From Pseudoips prasinana (taxonomy: Eukaryota; Arthropoda; Insecta; Lepidoptera; Nolidae): DNA of 64,000 bases. The DNA is taken from NCBI GenBank assembly GCA_951640165.1, contig OX621241.1:4722001-4786000 (forward strand). Reading direction: 5' to 3'. Numbering within the stretch: the stretch's first letter is position 1; every line of letters starts with the position of its first letter. The position numbers and the translations under genes were made by a program. The notes under the pieces are model-generated. The model did no database searches. It was not told where the DNA came from and saw only the letters and a list, made by a program, of their open reading frames with translations. Positions 41,240 to 53,229 of this stretch are shown piece by piece.

Positions 41240-41573
41240 TTATATACGTCTTAGAGCACGAGGCGGATATACCCACCCCAGTCCACTCTATGTAAATATA
41301 ATTATTTATCAGTCACCTAATAAAGTTGATGGTAATAAATTTATTGGATTATGATCATGGAAATAATCCAATGTTTGCATGGATTTATGAACTGATAAGA
41401 CAGTTGCGGACTTAATGTCACCCGTTAAGCGATTCAAAAACAGTTCCGTTCAAATTACGTACAACTTTGTATAGTAATATGATTCCAAATTATGGTCTTG
41501 CACTCTTACCACAATATATTCAGTAGAAAGCACTATCAACTTTGTATTACAATTGAGTTTTGTATAATATAAA

Positions 41574-41945
41574 AATAATGTCCTTTAGGCCGATAACGAC
41601 CATGGCGGCCAGTCTCAATGGAGACTAGCCAATTGCGCAGGACATATTATAGTGCACAAGTGTGTGCGCAAACACAGGGGCACTTTCTATTCCATCACTC
41701 TCATGATCCGATGGAACGACTACCGACACAAACCGGAAAAAGGTCAGGCACATGACCGACGGCTTTACTCTCCGAGGCACGGGGGTGTAATACCGCCAAC
41801 TCCCAAACTTCGGGGTGCCACTGACAAATTTTTCTTTTAACAGAAATTTTTTCATCAAAATCACATTTTTCGTCCGAACCTGGATTCTAACCCAGGACCT
41901 CGTTATCTGCGGGTGAACACGCTACCGCTAGACCAACCTGTATAA
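41574..41945 (-). mobile_element. SINE-B, full copy, minus strand
   Basis: Tail AATGTCCTTTAGGCCGATAA, GCGGCCAGTCTCAATGGAGA, body CATCACTCTCATGATCCGAT, GGCTTTACTCTCCGAGGCAC, head AACCTGGATTCTAACCCAGG and CTCGTTATCTGCGGGTGAAC, CTACCGCTAGACC. The longest SINE-B copy here (about 370 bp). Confidence 0.88.
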
Positions 41946-42378
41946 TATATAGATCACATAACATCCGCAGTAGTGCTATCAAAGATAACTACAATTACTG
42001 GAATGCGCAGGTGATTGAAAATACAGTATTATATTCTGAATAACTTGTATACCCAGTTATTAACGTTATTACGACAAAACATATCTATATGTATATATGT
42101 CCAATTAAATCAGACAGGCAGAGATAAGCTATCAAGTTACAATCGGCTCCTTTAGCCCAATCACAGTGAAAGTGAGCGGTCGATGAGTCGATGTCATATA
42201 TCATGACGACGCGACGGGACTGGATTGATAAACATTCTAACATACACTTGTTTCTCAATGGACTCAACTGAGAAGAAGGAATATCCATCCTTTACAGCCA
42301 AGCCTCAAGACCCTTCCCATTAACGCAAGTATTTTTTTGTTAAAGCAAGGCAATTCATTCATAATATAATTTCAATAT

Positions 42379-42744
42379 CTAGGCCACTACCTTACCGAGG
42401 ACCTTGATAACCAAGTGGACATTGAAAGAGAGCGCAGGGCAATGGCGATCAGGATTAATATGCTGGCCCGCAGGTTTGCTCACTGTAGTAACAATGATAA
42501 AGTTACTCTTTTTAAAGCATACTGTCAGTCGTTCTACACGAGCAGCTTGTGGGTTAAGTATACCTAGAGATCGCTTCATGTGCAGCGCGTTCAGTATAAT
42601 AATGGCTTTAGAATGCTATTACGCCTGCCCCGCTTTTGTAGTGCTTCTAGAATGTTTACAGAAGCTAGAGTAGACGGCTTTCATGCCATTATTCCTAAGC
42701 GGATTGCCTCTCTATATTGCAGAGCAGCACTAATGGCATCCTAA
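42379..42744 (+). pseudogene. LINE ORF2 C-terminal relic (second family)
   Basis: One frame: LGHYLTEDLDNQVDIERERR, AMAIRINMLARRFAHCSNND, KVTLFKAYCQSFYTSSLWVK, stop (TAG at 42565), then HVQRVQYNNGFRMLLRLPRF, CSASRMFTEARVDGFHAIIP. The YLGH, N-x-L-x-R-x-F, LFKAYC, LW and RVQYNN-FR signature is common after the reverse-transcriptase domain in a widespread insect LINE group. One stop and truncation make it dead. Clade not resolved. Confidence 0.8.
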
Positions 42745-42904
42745 CAGTCATTGCTGATAAGTATAACTCCAGATTTATGAAGGAATTCTTAAGAGTTCTA
42801 TTATATAAGTATTAACATAGGTTATCGTTACTAACATTATGAATTTTATCTGAAAATAAATTATTATTATTTACTAGCTATAAATAAAAAATAACAAAAC
42901 TACA

Positions 42905-42944
42905 TATATACTCACAAACTTTCGCATTTATAATATTAGTAGGA
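42905..42944 (-). mobile_element. Helitron-like 5' end scrap
   Basis: ACAAACTTTCGCATTTATAA then TATTAGTAGGA is the mirror of TCCTACTAATATTATAAATG, the 5' start of the family. Confidence 0.65.
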
Positions 42945-42999
42945 TGCACCTCTAGCGGTATTGGCAGTGCACACCGGAATAGCTCGCAGATGGTAGATT

Positions 43000-43204
43000 T
43001 TTTCCTACTTACTTGACACTTATCGTCATATTTTTGACAATTCACACATTATCTTTATAAATTGTAGCCTATGTGTTATTCTGATGTATAGGCTATATTA
43101 TTGTAAAGTTTCATTAAAATCCATTGAGTAGTTTTTACGTGAAAGAGTTACAAACATCCATCCATCCATACTTACAAACTTTCGCGTTTATAATATTAGT
43201 AGGA
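43000..43204 (-). mobile_element. Helitron-like element, 5' part
   Basis: Ends (5' on the minus strand) at TTTCGCGTTTATAATATTAG, TAGGA. The body has ATTGTAGCCTATGTGTTATT and AGTTTCATTAAAATCCATTG, parallel to the other copies. (TCCA)n repeats at 43158-43171. The 3' CTAG end is not found. Confidence 0.65.
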
Positions 43205-43676
43205 CTATTCCTTCCTTCCCGTGTGTGTTCCTGTTTCTAATCACCCCGTTGTACGGTAATGTAGTTACATCAACCACAGCAACTGATACATCTATGGCAA
43301 AGCTATCACAATCATACTGCCAATCAAATATTAAAACCTCTATAGAATAGTATATTATCTTCTCTTTAATCTAACCACATAATAGATACACAGAATTACC
43401 GTAACAGTACATCAATTACAGCTAAATTAAAACAATTTCGTAATAATAACATAATACATACAGTTAATTAATAGAAACTCCGGGGGTATCCAAATTTCTC
43501 TGTTAAGTAATCCACCAGTTCAGCTTTCGTTGCATAGAGCTGTCAATAGTAAATCAGTTTTATAGTTATTTTAAGTATCTAATGATGATACGAGAATTTG
43601 ATGGCTAATGATAGACACTTCTCTAAGAGCCTAAAGAACTTGGTGGCAAGGAAAATACGAAACTTTTTATTCTTTA

Positions 43677-43876
43677 CTAGCTGTGCCCCGCGACGTTACC
43701 CGCGTTAAACTTTATAAATTATAGCCCATGTGTTAATCCAGAGTTTTAGCTAACTCCATATCAAGTTTTATTGAAATCGCTCCAGCCGTTTAGACGTGAA
43801 GAAGTAACAAACATACACACTCACACAGTCACATACTCACAAACTTTCGCATTTATAATATATTTTATTAGTGTGA
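43677..43876 (-). mobile_element. Helitron-like element, full copy
   Basis: CTAGCTGTGCCCCGCGACGT (3' end mirrored), TATAGCCCATGTGTTAATCC, AAGTTTTATTGAAATCGCTC, CAGCCGTTTAGACGTGAAGA, CACAAACTTTCGCATTTATA. Confidence 0.8.
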
Positions 43877-44665
43877 CTTTATTAGTGTGATACCTAGCTG
43901 CGTTCCACGGTTTCCTCCATGGTTTAGTAATTTACTGTGGCGTATGTATATGTTGATTCAGGCCAAACAATTTAGATCCAAGCATAACATCCAAAATCCA
44001 AAAAAAGCTGTTTTTACTTGTTAGAGTATCAAACATTATGGTAGTGGGGTGTATACTGGCCATTCTGGTGAATCGCTATTCAATAAAATAAAATACAATT
44101 AAGGGTATTATTTGGCATTACTTACCCATACTCATTTTTCTTTCTATCCCTTTCTACCAATATATTTTAATAAACACTAAAAAAACACAATAGAAATGCA
44201 CATGCAATGTGGAAAATGTTAAATAGTCCTATGTTATCCTTATTTTAGACTACCTTAGATAATTAAGACTGTAATTTTTCCAAATAAAATAAATAATAAA
44301 TAAAATAAAATATTCCATCCAGAAATAAAGGTCCGATTAACTATTCCGGCAACGTGATATAAAATCATAAAAATTATTATTTACATGTCATGTACATTTA
44401 CATGTTGATTAAAATCGGTCAAACTCTGCAGTAGGAAAAACATCCGTTCTACCGCGTTATGATAGTAAGGAAATTGAGAATGCATTTTTCTATGCGCACA
44501 CGCTCCTGCACTCTAGGCCTGGGTAGTGAGTAGTCTCGTACGAGATTAAGTCGTCGCGGCTAAAATTCGGTTAGGCAGTGTCCCTGGTTCTTCGGTTACA
44601 TAAAAATAGATGAAAAATATCATACTTAATGAGTATTCTGTACGATATACTAAGATAAAGAGAAA
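43877..44665. other. Intergenic, no feature recognised
   Basis: No supported gene or element. Confidence 0.4.
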
Positions 44666-44669
44666 ATAA

Positions 44670-44830
44670 TATCATCATATCAGCCAAAAGACTGCTGGAC
44701 ATAGGCCTCCTACAATGAGTTACCCCCATCCAGCGGCTCACGCCACCCCCTACAAGATCAGCGCTCCATTTTGTAGAGCCCCACGTTACGTCTACCGGTT
44801 CTTGGTCGGCACCTTAATTAATTAGAGATA
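44670..44830 (-). mobile_element. RTE-type LINE 3' end, minus strand
   Basis: ATCATCATATCAGCCAAAAG, ACTGCTGGACATAGGCCTCC, CCAGCGGCTCACGCCACCCC and CTACCGGTTCTTGGTCGGCA: the reverse of an RTE C-terminus. Confidence 0.7.
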
Positions 44831-45289
44831 TTAATATTATATCTTATAACTGAACTTGTACCGGGACTAAAGAAAATCAATAAGGAAATATGTCACATTG
44901 ATTGATTGCACAAGGAACGTAAGTTATCAATATTTCTGATGTGAACAGTCATCCGAAACCAATATTGAAAGTCGATTTCCTGTGAGTGCCTACGCTTTCG
45001 CAGTTTTCCTGTGTTTAAAGCCTTCCTTTATATCAGGCTTGAATGGATGTAAGAAAGTAGGTGCCTGACTTATGTGAAAAGTGTCGGTACACTTATTAGC
45101 AGGTTTATAATGAGACATGTATTTGCTAAAGGGTTTTGTAAGCGTGTAAGTATTTCCTTGTTAGCTGTTTTCCAGAATGATTTTTCTTTTAGCCAGTCGG
45201 GTTGTTGGAAGTTGGAGTGCCTTCCGTAATTAGCCAACGAAACATTATAGCTTTTCCTAGCGTGTGGGGAAATGATGTTGGTTACATCA

Positions 45290-45470
45290 TACTAACTCCC
45301 GCTTTGCTGTGAGAGGTAGTGGAACAACTTTTGCGGGTTCCACGACGTTTCGTGGCGAGCCTCACCGCTCCAAAGATTTTCAGAATGGTGCGCCACTGTT
45401 GATTCTCGCTTAGAGAAGGTGCGGTGGTGGTTAAGAGGGTGGAACTAGTCACCAAGATATAAAATATATA
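45290..45470. repeat. Dispersed repeat, pair with 47155
   Basis: TTTCGTGGCGAGCCTCACCG, GGTGCGCCACTGTTGATTCT, GAGAAGGTGCGGTGGTGGTT, AAGAGGGTGGAACTAGTC. 47155-47305 shares the block order (CTTCACCGCTCAGTCTCATT, CACCGTTGATC, GCAGTGGTGGGAAAGAGGGA, CTAGTC). Likely the noncoding end of an unrecognised element. Confidence 0.6.
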
Positions 45471-45498
45471 TAATACAATACTCACGCGTATGGGTAAA

Positions 45499-45640
45499 TC
45501 CTACTAATATTATAAATGCAAAAGTTTTTGACATAAATACTACCGAACGATTTTGATGAAACTTTGTAGTAATATTATAGCTTATATATCCGAATAGCTA
45601 TAATTTATAAACCTTAATGCGGGCTTAAGTATAATAATCT
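45499..45640 (+). mobile_element. Helitron-like element, diverged
   Basis: TCCTACTAATATTATAAATG is the canonical start. GATTTTGATGAAACTTTG and ACCTTAATGCGGGCTTAAG follow. No CTAG end. Confidence 0.6.
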
Positions 45641-46195
45641 AACACGCTGGGTGGTAGGATTAATTGGTCTATCTGCCTTATCTTATTGTTTAGAGTTTAC
45701 TCTTAAACAACGCTTCAACTTTTATGCTTAGCCTGTCTCATAATGACTAAAAACACAATCAATGAGTTTTATGATGCGTTGGAGCTGCAAGGCATTAGTT
45801 TCGTAAACACCGCAAGCATTATAGACTACCTCAGTGTTTATTTGCGAAGTTGGCAAATAGTTGTGGTAAAAAAGTAAATGAATCAATTACATATATACCT
45901 TCAGCAGGGGAAATGCGAGTATAATGTAGACCCATTGTTTTACTATTGTCTGGACTGAGTTATGCAGTAGTATAAAGTCATAAGTTACATAGATACCCAG
46001 ATATTATCATTCAGACGAGGAGACCGCAGGCCAAAATAGCATGTTAAGAGAAAGCAACGAGCTTAGTTGAAGTAACACATTTCTGGAATGCTGGTGTATA
46101 TTTTGGTTAACATGCATTGCCACCCAGCGATTTATTATTTTAGAGCTGAGTTGAAGATAATCATAGTTCTTATATTTGAGTTTATTTATTTATTA
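45641..46195. other. Intergenic, no feature recognised
   Basis: No supported feature. Confidence 0.4.
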
Positions 46196-46350
46196 TAGAC
46201 CGTTCTTCACTACAAGACAAAGGTCTCCTACTCCTTTTCCCAAATCTTTTCTGTAACCGTTGAATTCATCTTGCTGTCCTTGCCGGGGTTTACCACAAGG
46301 TCTTTCTTCATCGCAGCTAGCGGCAGCAAGATCAGCGCAGTCCCAATTTG
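46196..46350 (-). pseudogene. Possible LINE C-terminal relic
   Basis: Minus-strand frame: EERPCGKPRQGQQDEFNGYR then KDLGKG. It resembles the RPRGRP-x-x-RW-DE block near LINE C-termini, with frame slips after it (GAGACCTTTGTCTTG resembling the EAFV end). Weak. Confidence 0.35.
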
Positions 46351-46815
46351 GTGAAGCAACGTGTAATAAAAACAATATTAATACACTACCTATATATTAT
46401 GTCGTTGATATCTGACATTAAAAACTAGGACTGCAATAGCTTCGCGCCCCAAAAAAATATTATTATTATAAAGAAACAATCGGATCGATAATAACTGTAA
46501 GTATCTCTGTTTCAATTATAATAAGCGATGATCACAAATGTTGGCGCGGCCATTGTGCGCATAATAATAGTTGACATTTGTGCACGAGACGCCCTAAATA
46601 ACGAACAGTGCTTTAATCATCTTTAAATATAGTAATATTATGTGTTATTTTATGCGCAGTGTCTCGGTATGCGGGTTAACTGTGCTTCTAAATGTGTTTG
46701 ATGCCACACACGAAATTTCGTGATAGATAACAGAGGGTAAACGACAAGGTGATGAGTGTGTAAATCTCTCAGCTGTAACGTGGGGACCATGAGTCGTTGT
46801 GAACTGTCTCGTTCA
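46351..46815. other. Intergenic, no feature recognised
   Basis: No supported feature. Confidence 0.4.
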
Positions 46816-46819
46816 TCTA

Positions 46820-46940
46820 GAGATCGCGTGTTCAACTGCAGATATTGAAGTCTAGGGTTTAAATCTCAGGTCGGGCCGAAACGTGATAATGAGATTCTGA
46901 CAATAACAGCACTCGGAGAGCACTTAAAGTAGTTGGGCCT
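46820..46940 (+). mobile_element. SINE-B head
   Basis: CATCTAGAGATCGCGTGTTC, AACTGCAGATATTGAAGTCT, GGGTTTAAATCTCAGGTCGG, then AGCACTCGGAGAGCACTTAA. Confidence 0.65.
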
Positions 46941-47154
46941 ATGTTTGATCTCTACACGGTCGCACAGGAATATGAAAATAGACAGTGCATAGACAATAGA
47001 CATTTATCCTTGGTTCTTTTGTAGATAGCTTCTCCAGTTGCAATTCTCTCGTTTTATGGGGTTCCAGTCTCGTTATATCATTTCATCTTCCGCTTTGCTC
47101 TGAAGGGAAGTTCAACTACTTGTTTCTAACTCCTCCATGTTTCTTTCTGATTAT

Positions 47155-47305
47155 ATTCGTTGCGGGATCCAAGAAAGACAGTTAAAGCGATTCCGCGGGA
47201 CTAAACCTTCACCGCTCAGTCTCATTTGATCGTATGTCACCGTTGATCTTACAGCAGTTGCAGTGGTGGGAAAGAGGGAGGTACTAGTCCCAATAAAAAG
47301 TACAG
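47155..47305. repeat. Dispersed repeat, pair with 45290
   Basis: See 45290. Diverged second copy in the same direction. Confidence 0.55.
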
Positions 47306-47464
47306 TGCATCTGCGATGGCGCACACACTCGTGCAGTATAATAATCAAGCGTAAGTAGTTTTAAATTCGAGAAAAATCTATCACAACCTTCATTATTATT
47401 TACTTTTATTAAAAACATTTAAACATATATTTTGTGGAAAGATGAGGCGCTCAAAACTAGATGC

Positions 47465-47685
47465 CCTCACCGGTCCGTAAGTTTTCGGTAAGGTAAAATA
47501 CTTAGGCACATGGTCAGTCCATATATAGGTGAACTTTACAGTGGTTTAATTTCTGAGCGTCTCCGTGCTTAAATTGTTCGTCACGGTTATTGTCATTAGA
47601 CAACAGTCGAGAAGCCACATCAGGGGTCTCCTAGGCAGCTTACACAACTCTGTCACCATGGTAACCACTGCCCATACGATAAAGA
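47465..47685 (-). mobile_element. SINE-C copy
   Basis: CTCACCGGTCCGTAAGTTTT, CAGTGGTTTAATTTCTGAGC, GTCTCCGTGCTTAAATTG, GTCATTAGACAACAGTCGAG and GGTAACCACTGCCCATACGA. Confidence 0.75.
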
Positions 47686-48318
47686 ATATATACTGCTCGT
47701 ATTAATTTCTTGTTAGAATTACCTCAATTTGCTGAAAAATGTCACATCATAACCATCTTGACGTCCTCATAAAATGCATACTTAAACAGGTAAAACACTC
47801 ATTACATAACCGCTTGGAAAACAATCCCAAAATACCCGTTGATCCTAACAATGTGCTAAGTGTTAACTCAATATTTGTAGTTACGGTACCGGCCCTGTTT
47901 ATGACAGCTCCATAATGTATACACCTCGATAATATGTGAAGCACTAATTAGGCAGCTGTTAGCGAGTTGTTATTGTTATATAACTGTTATTTTCGTTACT
48001 TGTTTAAGAGAGCTGGTGCACCAGACGCGGCTGGTTTTGAAGCAGGTATTTTTGATGAAATGGATGTATGAATATTTTAACAATATAGAAACTAACGTGG
48101 GAAAAATAACCAATCTATATAAATAATGAATCATCGAAGTGTTTAATAACTTCCAAATGACTGTCCCAAATTGGATAAGCCTTTCTTCTATGTGTTCGTT
48201 ATTGTCAGGAGACGGTCTGTATGAAAATAGCAAATATTCAAAAATATCCGAAAAGTGAGTGTGCTAATGAGACAGAAGACTGTGTAACGCTCTAGCTCTA
48301 GCTAGTCTAAAATATAAA
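47686..48318. other. Intergenic, no feature recognised
   Basis: No supported feature. Confidence 0.4.
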
Positions 48319-48321
48319 TTA

Positions 48322-48520
48322 CTAGCCATGACCCACGGTTTTACCCGCGTTTAACTTTATAAATTATCACAGCTCCTTCCCCGTAGGTGATAGCGTGATA
48401 ATATGTAGCCTATACGTTGACCTCTTAGTAATATTCATGCAAAATTTTTAAGTAAATCCATGCAGTACTTTTTGAGTTTAGCCCGAACATACATACGGAC
48501 AAACAGACATACGGACAAAA
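48322..48520 (-). mobile_element. Helitron-like element
   Basis: CTAGCCATGACCCACGGTTT, TACCCGCGTTTAACTTTATA at the mirrored 3' end. GCCTATACGTTGACCTC and AATCCATGCAGTACTTTTTG in the body. A variant with a longer insert. Confidence 0.65.
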
Positions 48521-48636
48521 ATTCTAATAACGATATTTTTGCTTCGATATCGATTGTACATCACGCCCCAAGTATCCTTTAAAAAAATATTCAATGTACA
48601 GTTTTGACATTACATCGATTTTATTATATGTAATAG

Positions 48637-48694
48637 ATTTGTCTATCCATATGTCTGTATACTAATAGATATACAGACATATGGATAGACAAAT
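48637..48694. repeat. Perfect hairpin, 25-bp arms, 8-nt loop
   Basis: ATTTGTCTATCCATATGTCT + GTATA (48637-48661) with exact complement 48670-48694. Loop CTAATAGA. Confidence 0.92.
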
Positions 48695-48829
48695 AATTTA
48701 GTCGCTTTAGGGCTACTAGCATTATATAAACGCAGTATAGTCATGAAGTTATTAAAAACAAATTCTTCGCGCACATTACGGAAATGGAACCCTGTATTGC
48801 AAATTACAAAGCACACACTGAGTCAGTAC

Positions 48830-48920
48830 CACTGTAAATGGGTCACACAAATAGCTGTTCTGTGCGGGAACCGAACCTAGATCCCGAGGGCGCTTAGTTA
48901 GTATCTTAACCAGTAAGTTT
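48830..48920 (-). mobile_element. SINE-D-like head
   Basis: GGGTCACACAAATAGCTGTT, GTGCGGGAACCGAACCTAGA (B box reversed) and TAACCAGTAAG. Confidence 0.5.
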
Positions 48921-48949
48921 GTGAAGCCCGTTGCGATACTGGTACTAAT

Positions 48950-49260
48950 ATAGTCCTCCTGCTCGAATTTTGGCCACGGCGGCCATTCTTAATGGGAACG
49001 AGCCGCCATGTCTAAACACGAGGGCACTTTCTATACCATCACTCTCACTAACCAATGTTACGACTAGCGACTCAACCGGGAAAGATGACAGGCAACGGAC
49101 CGACGGCTTTACCTCCTCTCCGAAACACTGGGGTGTGATATAGCCCAGACTTCAGGCTAATACTGAGAAATATTCTGAACAGCAAATTTTCAAAACCACT
49201 TTAGGTGGATGACCCGCGATGTGAACCCAGGATCTCCTTAACTGCGGTTGAACACAAGAA
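48950..49260 (-). mobile_element. SINE-B copy
   Basis: TAGTCCTCCTGCTCGAATTT, TGGCCACGGCGGCCATTCTT, CCATCACTCTCACTAACCAA, GACGGCTTTACCTCC, GATCTCCTTAACTGCGG. Confidence 0.8.
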
Positions 49261-49689
49261 GCAATACTAGTATTTAATCAACTATGCGGTCTTAGTCCTT
49301 AAAAAGTATAAGTTTCTACTTGTCCAGAGGAAGTTTCATAATACTAGCCATCCTCCTACGTGCTAGATTAGCCTGGTGTAGTATTAAATCACGCGAACCC
49401 GAGGTATCAAGTCTACTACATAATTTTCTGTCATCTCTCGCATATCTTCAGTCAGTTAGTGTTCAGTTAGATATTAAACCCTAATAACTGGTTATGATAC
49501 TACGTAGGAACGCGGAATACAATGTGACACACAGACGTTAAGATCGACCAACTTTGCTTCAATAAATATTACTACGAAACTTAAAATATATAGTAATCAT
49601 AATCCATTTATTAACAAGCAACAAGACCCATTGGTTAGTAAGAAATGTTATATTAAAATTAATATTAGTAAATACCAGAAGGCGCAGCG

Positions 49690-49845
49690 TGGGCTGGCCC
49701 CCTGCAAGGTAGACGTTGATCTTGTAAGAGTCGCGGAAAGTCGCTGGGACAGCACAAGAACGGCCATAGTGGAGATCCTTAGGGAGGCCATTTACCAGCA
49801 GTGGAGGACGTCTTCCGGCTGATATAATGATGATGATGATGGTAG
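49690..49845 (+). mobile_element. RTE-type LINE 3' end
   Basis: GGCTGGCCCCCTGCAAGGTA, GACGTTGATCTTGTAAGAGT, GCGGAAAGTCGCTGGGACAG, ATAGTGGAGATCCTTAGGGA, GGCCATTTACCAGCAGTGGA and (GAT)n tail. No inverted insert. Confidence 0.78.
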
Positions 49846-49902
49846 GAAATACAGACATTACACACTCATAAAAAACAAAATAATTATAAGTATAATGATA
49901 AT

Positions 49903-50225
49903 AATAATGTCCTCCTAGCCGAATTTCGGCCACGGCGGCCAGTCTCAACAGAGATTAGCCATCTGCGCGGGACATATTATAGTGCTCAAGTGTGTGCGCA
50001 AACACAGGCGCACTGTCTATTCCATCACTCTCATGATCCGATGGGACACCTAGGCGACACGACCGGAAAGAGGTCAGGTACAGGGCCGACGGCTTTACGT
50101 GCTCTCCGAGGCATGGGGGTAAAGTACCGCCAACTCCCGGACTTCGGGCTGATGCTGAGAATTTTTCTTTTTAAAGAAAAGTCCCAAAATCACTGTTTGG
50201 TCCGACCCGGGATTTGATCAACCCG
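49903..50225 (-). mobile_element. SINE-B, full copy
   Basis: ATGTCCTCCTAGCCGAATTT, CGGCCACGGCGGCCAGTCTC, CATCACTCTCATGATCCGAT, GACGGCTTTACGTGCTCTCC. The head near 50210 is truncated after CCGACCCGGGATTTGATCAA. Confidence 0.85.
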
Positions 50226-50752
50226 CTGCTGCACCATGCAGCAGTGTTTCGACATTATTTTTCAAGTAATTTTAACCAACTTCAAAAAGGGGAAGTTATC
50301 AATTTGACTGTAAGTTGCTATTGCGATATAAGTTACAGGATTAATTCGTTTTCTGTGAACGGACTTCTTTTATTATTAATTAATTCGACATTTCGTCTCG
50401 TATAATTTTTAGATAACAACGGATTGCGAACTTGGGATTTATAGACAAAAATCTAAGTCGAAAATATGTTTGTAAAAGGATTATTATATTATACACATTC
50501 GATTATAATACAATAATCCTCCAAAAATAAATATCTTCATTTAAAACAGTTATTTTAATCCGCTAACATTTACAACATACAATAATAACTAAGAAAAATA
50601 ATTGCTTCAGTTTTTCTGTGCTCCGTTCTAAGGTATACCGTTACGCAGAACAGCATTCTTTGGAGGCCCTGTGTTCCGGCATTTCATCCTAGACGATTAT
50701 TACTAGCAATTATTAGTTACTTCTCTTATCTTAATTTTGATCACTACTGGTT
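50226..50752. other. Intergenic, no feature recognised
   Basis: No supported feature. Confidence 0.4.
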
Positions 50753-50795
50753 AAACTTTATAATCCCATGTAGCTAACATGGGATTATAAAGTTT
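50753..50795. repeat. Perfect hairpin, 19-bp arms, 5-nt loop
   Basis: AAACTTTATAATCCCATGT (50753-50771) with exact complement 50777-50795. Loop AGCTA. Confidence 0.9.
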
Positions 50796-52028
50796 TAATA
50801 GTTAAAAACACATTTCAATGTTACACTAAAATATAGAAAAGTCAAGCTTAGGTCGCGGCATAAATATTTTATTACAGAGACGTGTTATATGTAAATGTCA
50901 TTTGCTTACTGTGAACGTCAAATAGCTACTAGTGCTTATAATCACGGAAAATATAAAATACCATCTGGTGTTCTTAACTTAATAGCATAATGCTATCTTG
51001 CCAAGTACTGTGCATGCATAGGTTATAAAATTAACATACGTGATTCATTAGGTAAACAAGATGCATAAAAATAACAAAACTTAAGAAATAATTTACCAAC
51101 AAAGAATAAACGCAAAAGACCAAGGAAGCCACATCCTGAACATCCACCATTAATCTTGCGAAAACAATCAGAATTCTTAAACGCAGATAAAACTACTGTA
51201 AAATATATTTCCCTGGTTGCCACACAGAGACAAAAGACAAAAACGGTCATTTCCTTTGAGTATAAACCACAATAAAACTATACGATTGGAAGTGGGAACC
51301 GCATTACCGCAACACAACGCAGCCAACGCAGCATTCTTGCGCAGAGGACGACACCAATTAACCAGGGGCGTGTCACCGCACTAAACCCGCGCCGATTTAG
51401 TGTTATGTGCGCAAACGCAGCCGTGCGCCGATGCCGCAGGCTGACATACAGACATGAACGTTGGCCAACAAACAAGTAAATAAAATATTTTTATTTAAAT
51501 AAAAAAGTATCGCGACATACATATTACGTATTAAGCATAAGAATAGTAAAGGAAACTTGATAGAGAACTTACTGAAAAGGTACATGATGTCAAAAAAATT
51601 TTAAAATATCTGAAACATGATTTAAATAATTTATAGTAGTGCTTAATCCGTAACGTCTAAAAACACTCGGGATATTTATATTTAGATAAATTATTGTGCT
51701 CCACAAACGCCTCACCAATGTGTCCATCTACTCCATTTCTTGGTGGTAATTGAGGGTCCAACAACCATTTCCTGGGTACCATAAGAGGTAACTGACTCCA
51801 TGGGGATTGAGAAAAAAAAACACTACCATCTTACTCGCGTATATGGGAAATTACAAGTGCATTTTCTTCTAGTTTCTATTTATAATTATGTCCCTTATTG
51901 TTTGCTATGTGTAAGAATCCAAACAATTCGTTATGTAGTTCAATATATAAACTAAGAAATACCTATTAAGGGTTTCTTCCAAGTCATGCAGCACTAATGA
52001 AAGATATCACGCGGGATTATTATCCAAT
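50796..52028. other. Intergenic with GC-richer patch
   Basis: 51290-51440 is GC-richer (CATTACCGCAACACAACGCA, ACTAAACCCGCGCCGATTTA, GCAAACGCAGCCGTGCGCCG). No family or gene recognised. Confidence 0.35.
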
Positions 52029-52029
52029 T

Positions 52030-52219
52030 TCCTACTAATATTATAAAGGCGAAAGTTTGTGAGTCTGTGAGTGTGTATGTTTGTTGTTTGTTACTTCTTC
52101 ACGTCTCAACGGCTGGAGCGATTTTAATAAAACTTGGTATGGAGTTAGCTGACATCCTGGATTAACACAGGGTATAATTTATAAAGTTTAATGCGGGTAA
52201 AACTGCGGGGCACAGCTAG
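52030..52219 (+). mobile_element. Helitron-like element, full copy
   Basis: Starts TCCTACTAATATTATAAAGG and ends GCGGGTAAAACTGCGGGGCA, CAGCTAG (52216-52219), followed by T. The best full-length example here, about 190 bp. Confidence 0.82.
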
Positions 52220-52700
52220 TGTTGTATAAAGCTGACTAAACAAATAGAGAGGAATAAAAATATTATGAATATTTCTGCCTGTTCGGTAAAAGGGAACGTT
52301 GAAGAATATTAAAAAAAATAACTATATTAAAAAAATTATACCTCTCAACTTACTCCTCAAGACAAACGTACGTATTGAAGTTTTATTACAAAAATGGTTT
52401 AATATCAAATATAATATATAATCTTAGGTTTGCCGGTTCGTTAGTTGGCCATGTTGCTGTTATTTATGTTTTTATAATTGATTAATGATTCCGAACAAGC
52501 AATTTGTACCGTGGTCACTGATTGCCTAAAACTCTGTATAAATAAATAAATCTATCAATGACGGCACCGCACATCGCGTAAAAACTAACTATCTAACTTA
52601 AGTACATTATAATAAATCCTATCTATTGAAATGATTGTTTACACTGATACAATAATAATGAAATCATTTAATGTTAAGTGTCATGATATGAACTAAGTGT
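52220..52700. other. AT-rich intergenic, no feature recognised
   Basis: No supported feature. Confidence 0.4.
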
Positions 52701-52711
52701 CTTCCCCTTAA

Positions 52712-52975
52712 CAGGTCGTGGTTGGCAAACGCTTGCTTTTCACGCCGCAGGTCGTGGGTACGATTCCCACCCAGGACAGATATTTGTTTGCATGAACATG
52801 TCTATTTGTCCTGAGTCTGGGTGTAATTATCTACATAAGTATGTATTTACAGAAGAAAAGTAGTTTATGTAGTATATCAGTTATCTGGTTTCCAGAGTAC
52901 AAGCGCTGCTTATTTTCGGATCAGATGGTCGTGTGTAAATAATGTCCCAGAATATTATTATTAGATATGACTAAG
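52712..52975 (+). mobile_element. SINE-A, full copy
   Basis: Head GTGGTTGGCAAACGCTTGCT (A box region) and GGTCGTGGGTACGATTCCCA (B box). Body GTCCTGAGTCTGGGTGTAAT, CAGTTATCTGGTTTCCAGAG, end AATGTCCCAGAATATTATTA. Confidence 0.85.
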
Positions 52976-53229
52976 CAAAGTCGATGGACAAATTCCAAGA
53001 ATTATTTATGTTTAAGTAGTTAAGGTTAATATGTAATTACTATTTAGCCTCAAGGCTAAAGTACTCTACTTAACGTGAATCAGCGATTGTACGAATTTGA
53101 TATTGTAATTAATAATCACGGATTAAGTAGCTCCTATCTAAATCGCCATTTAACAAATATACTTATCTAATATCTCTGAACTATCTCACGACGCTGATTG
53201 TTGCAGATCACAAAATGGATTGATTTATT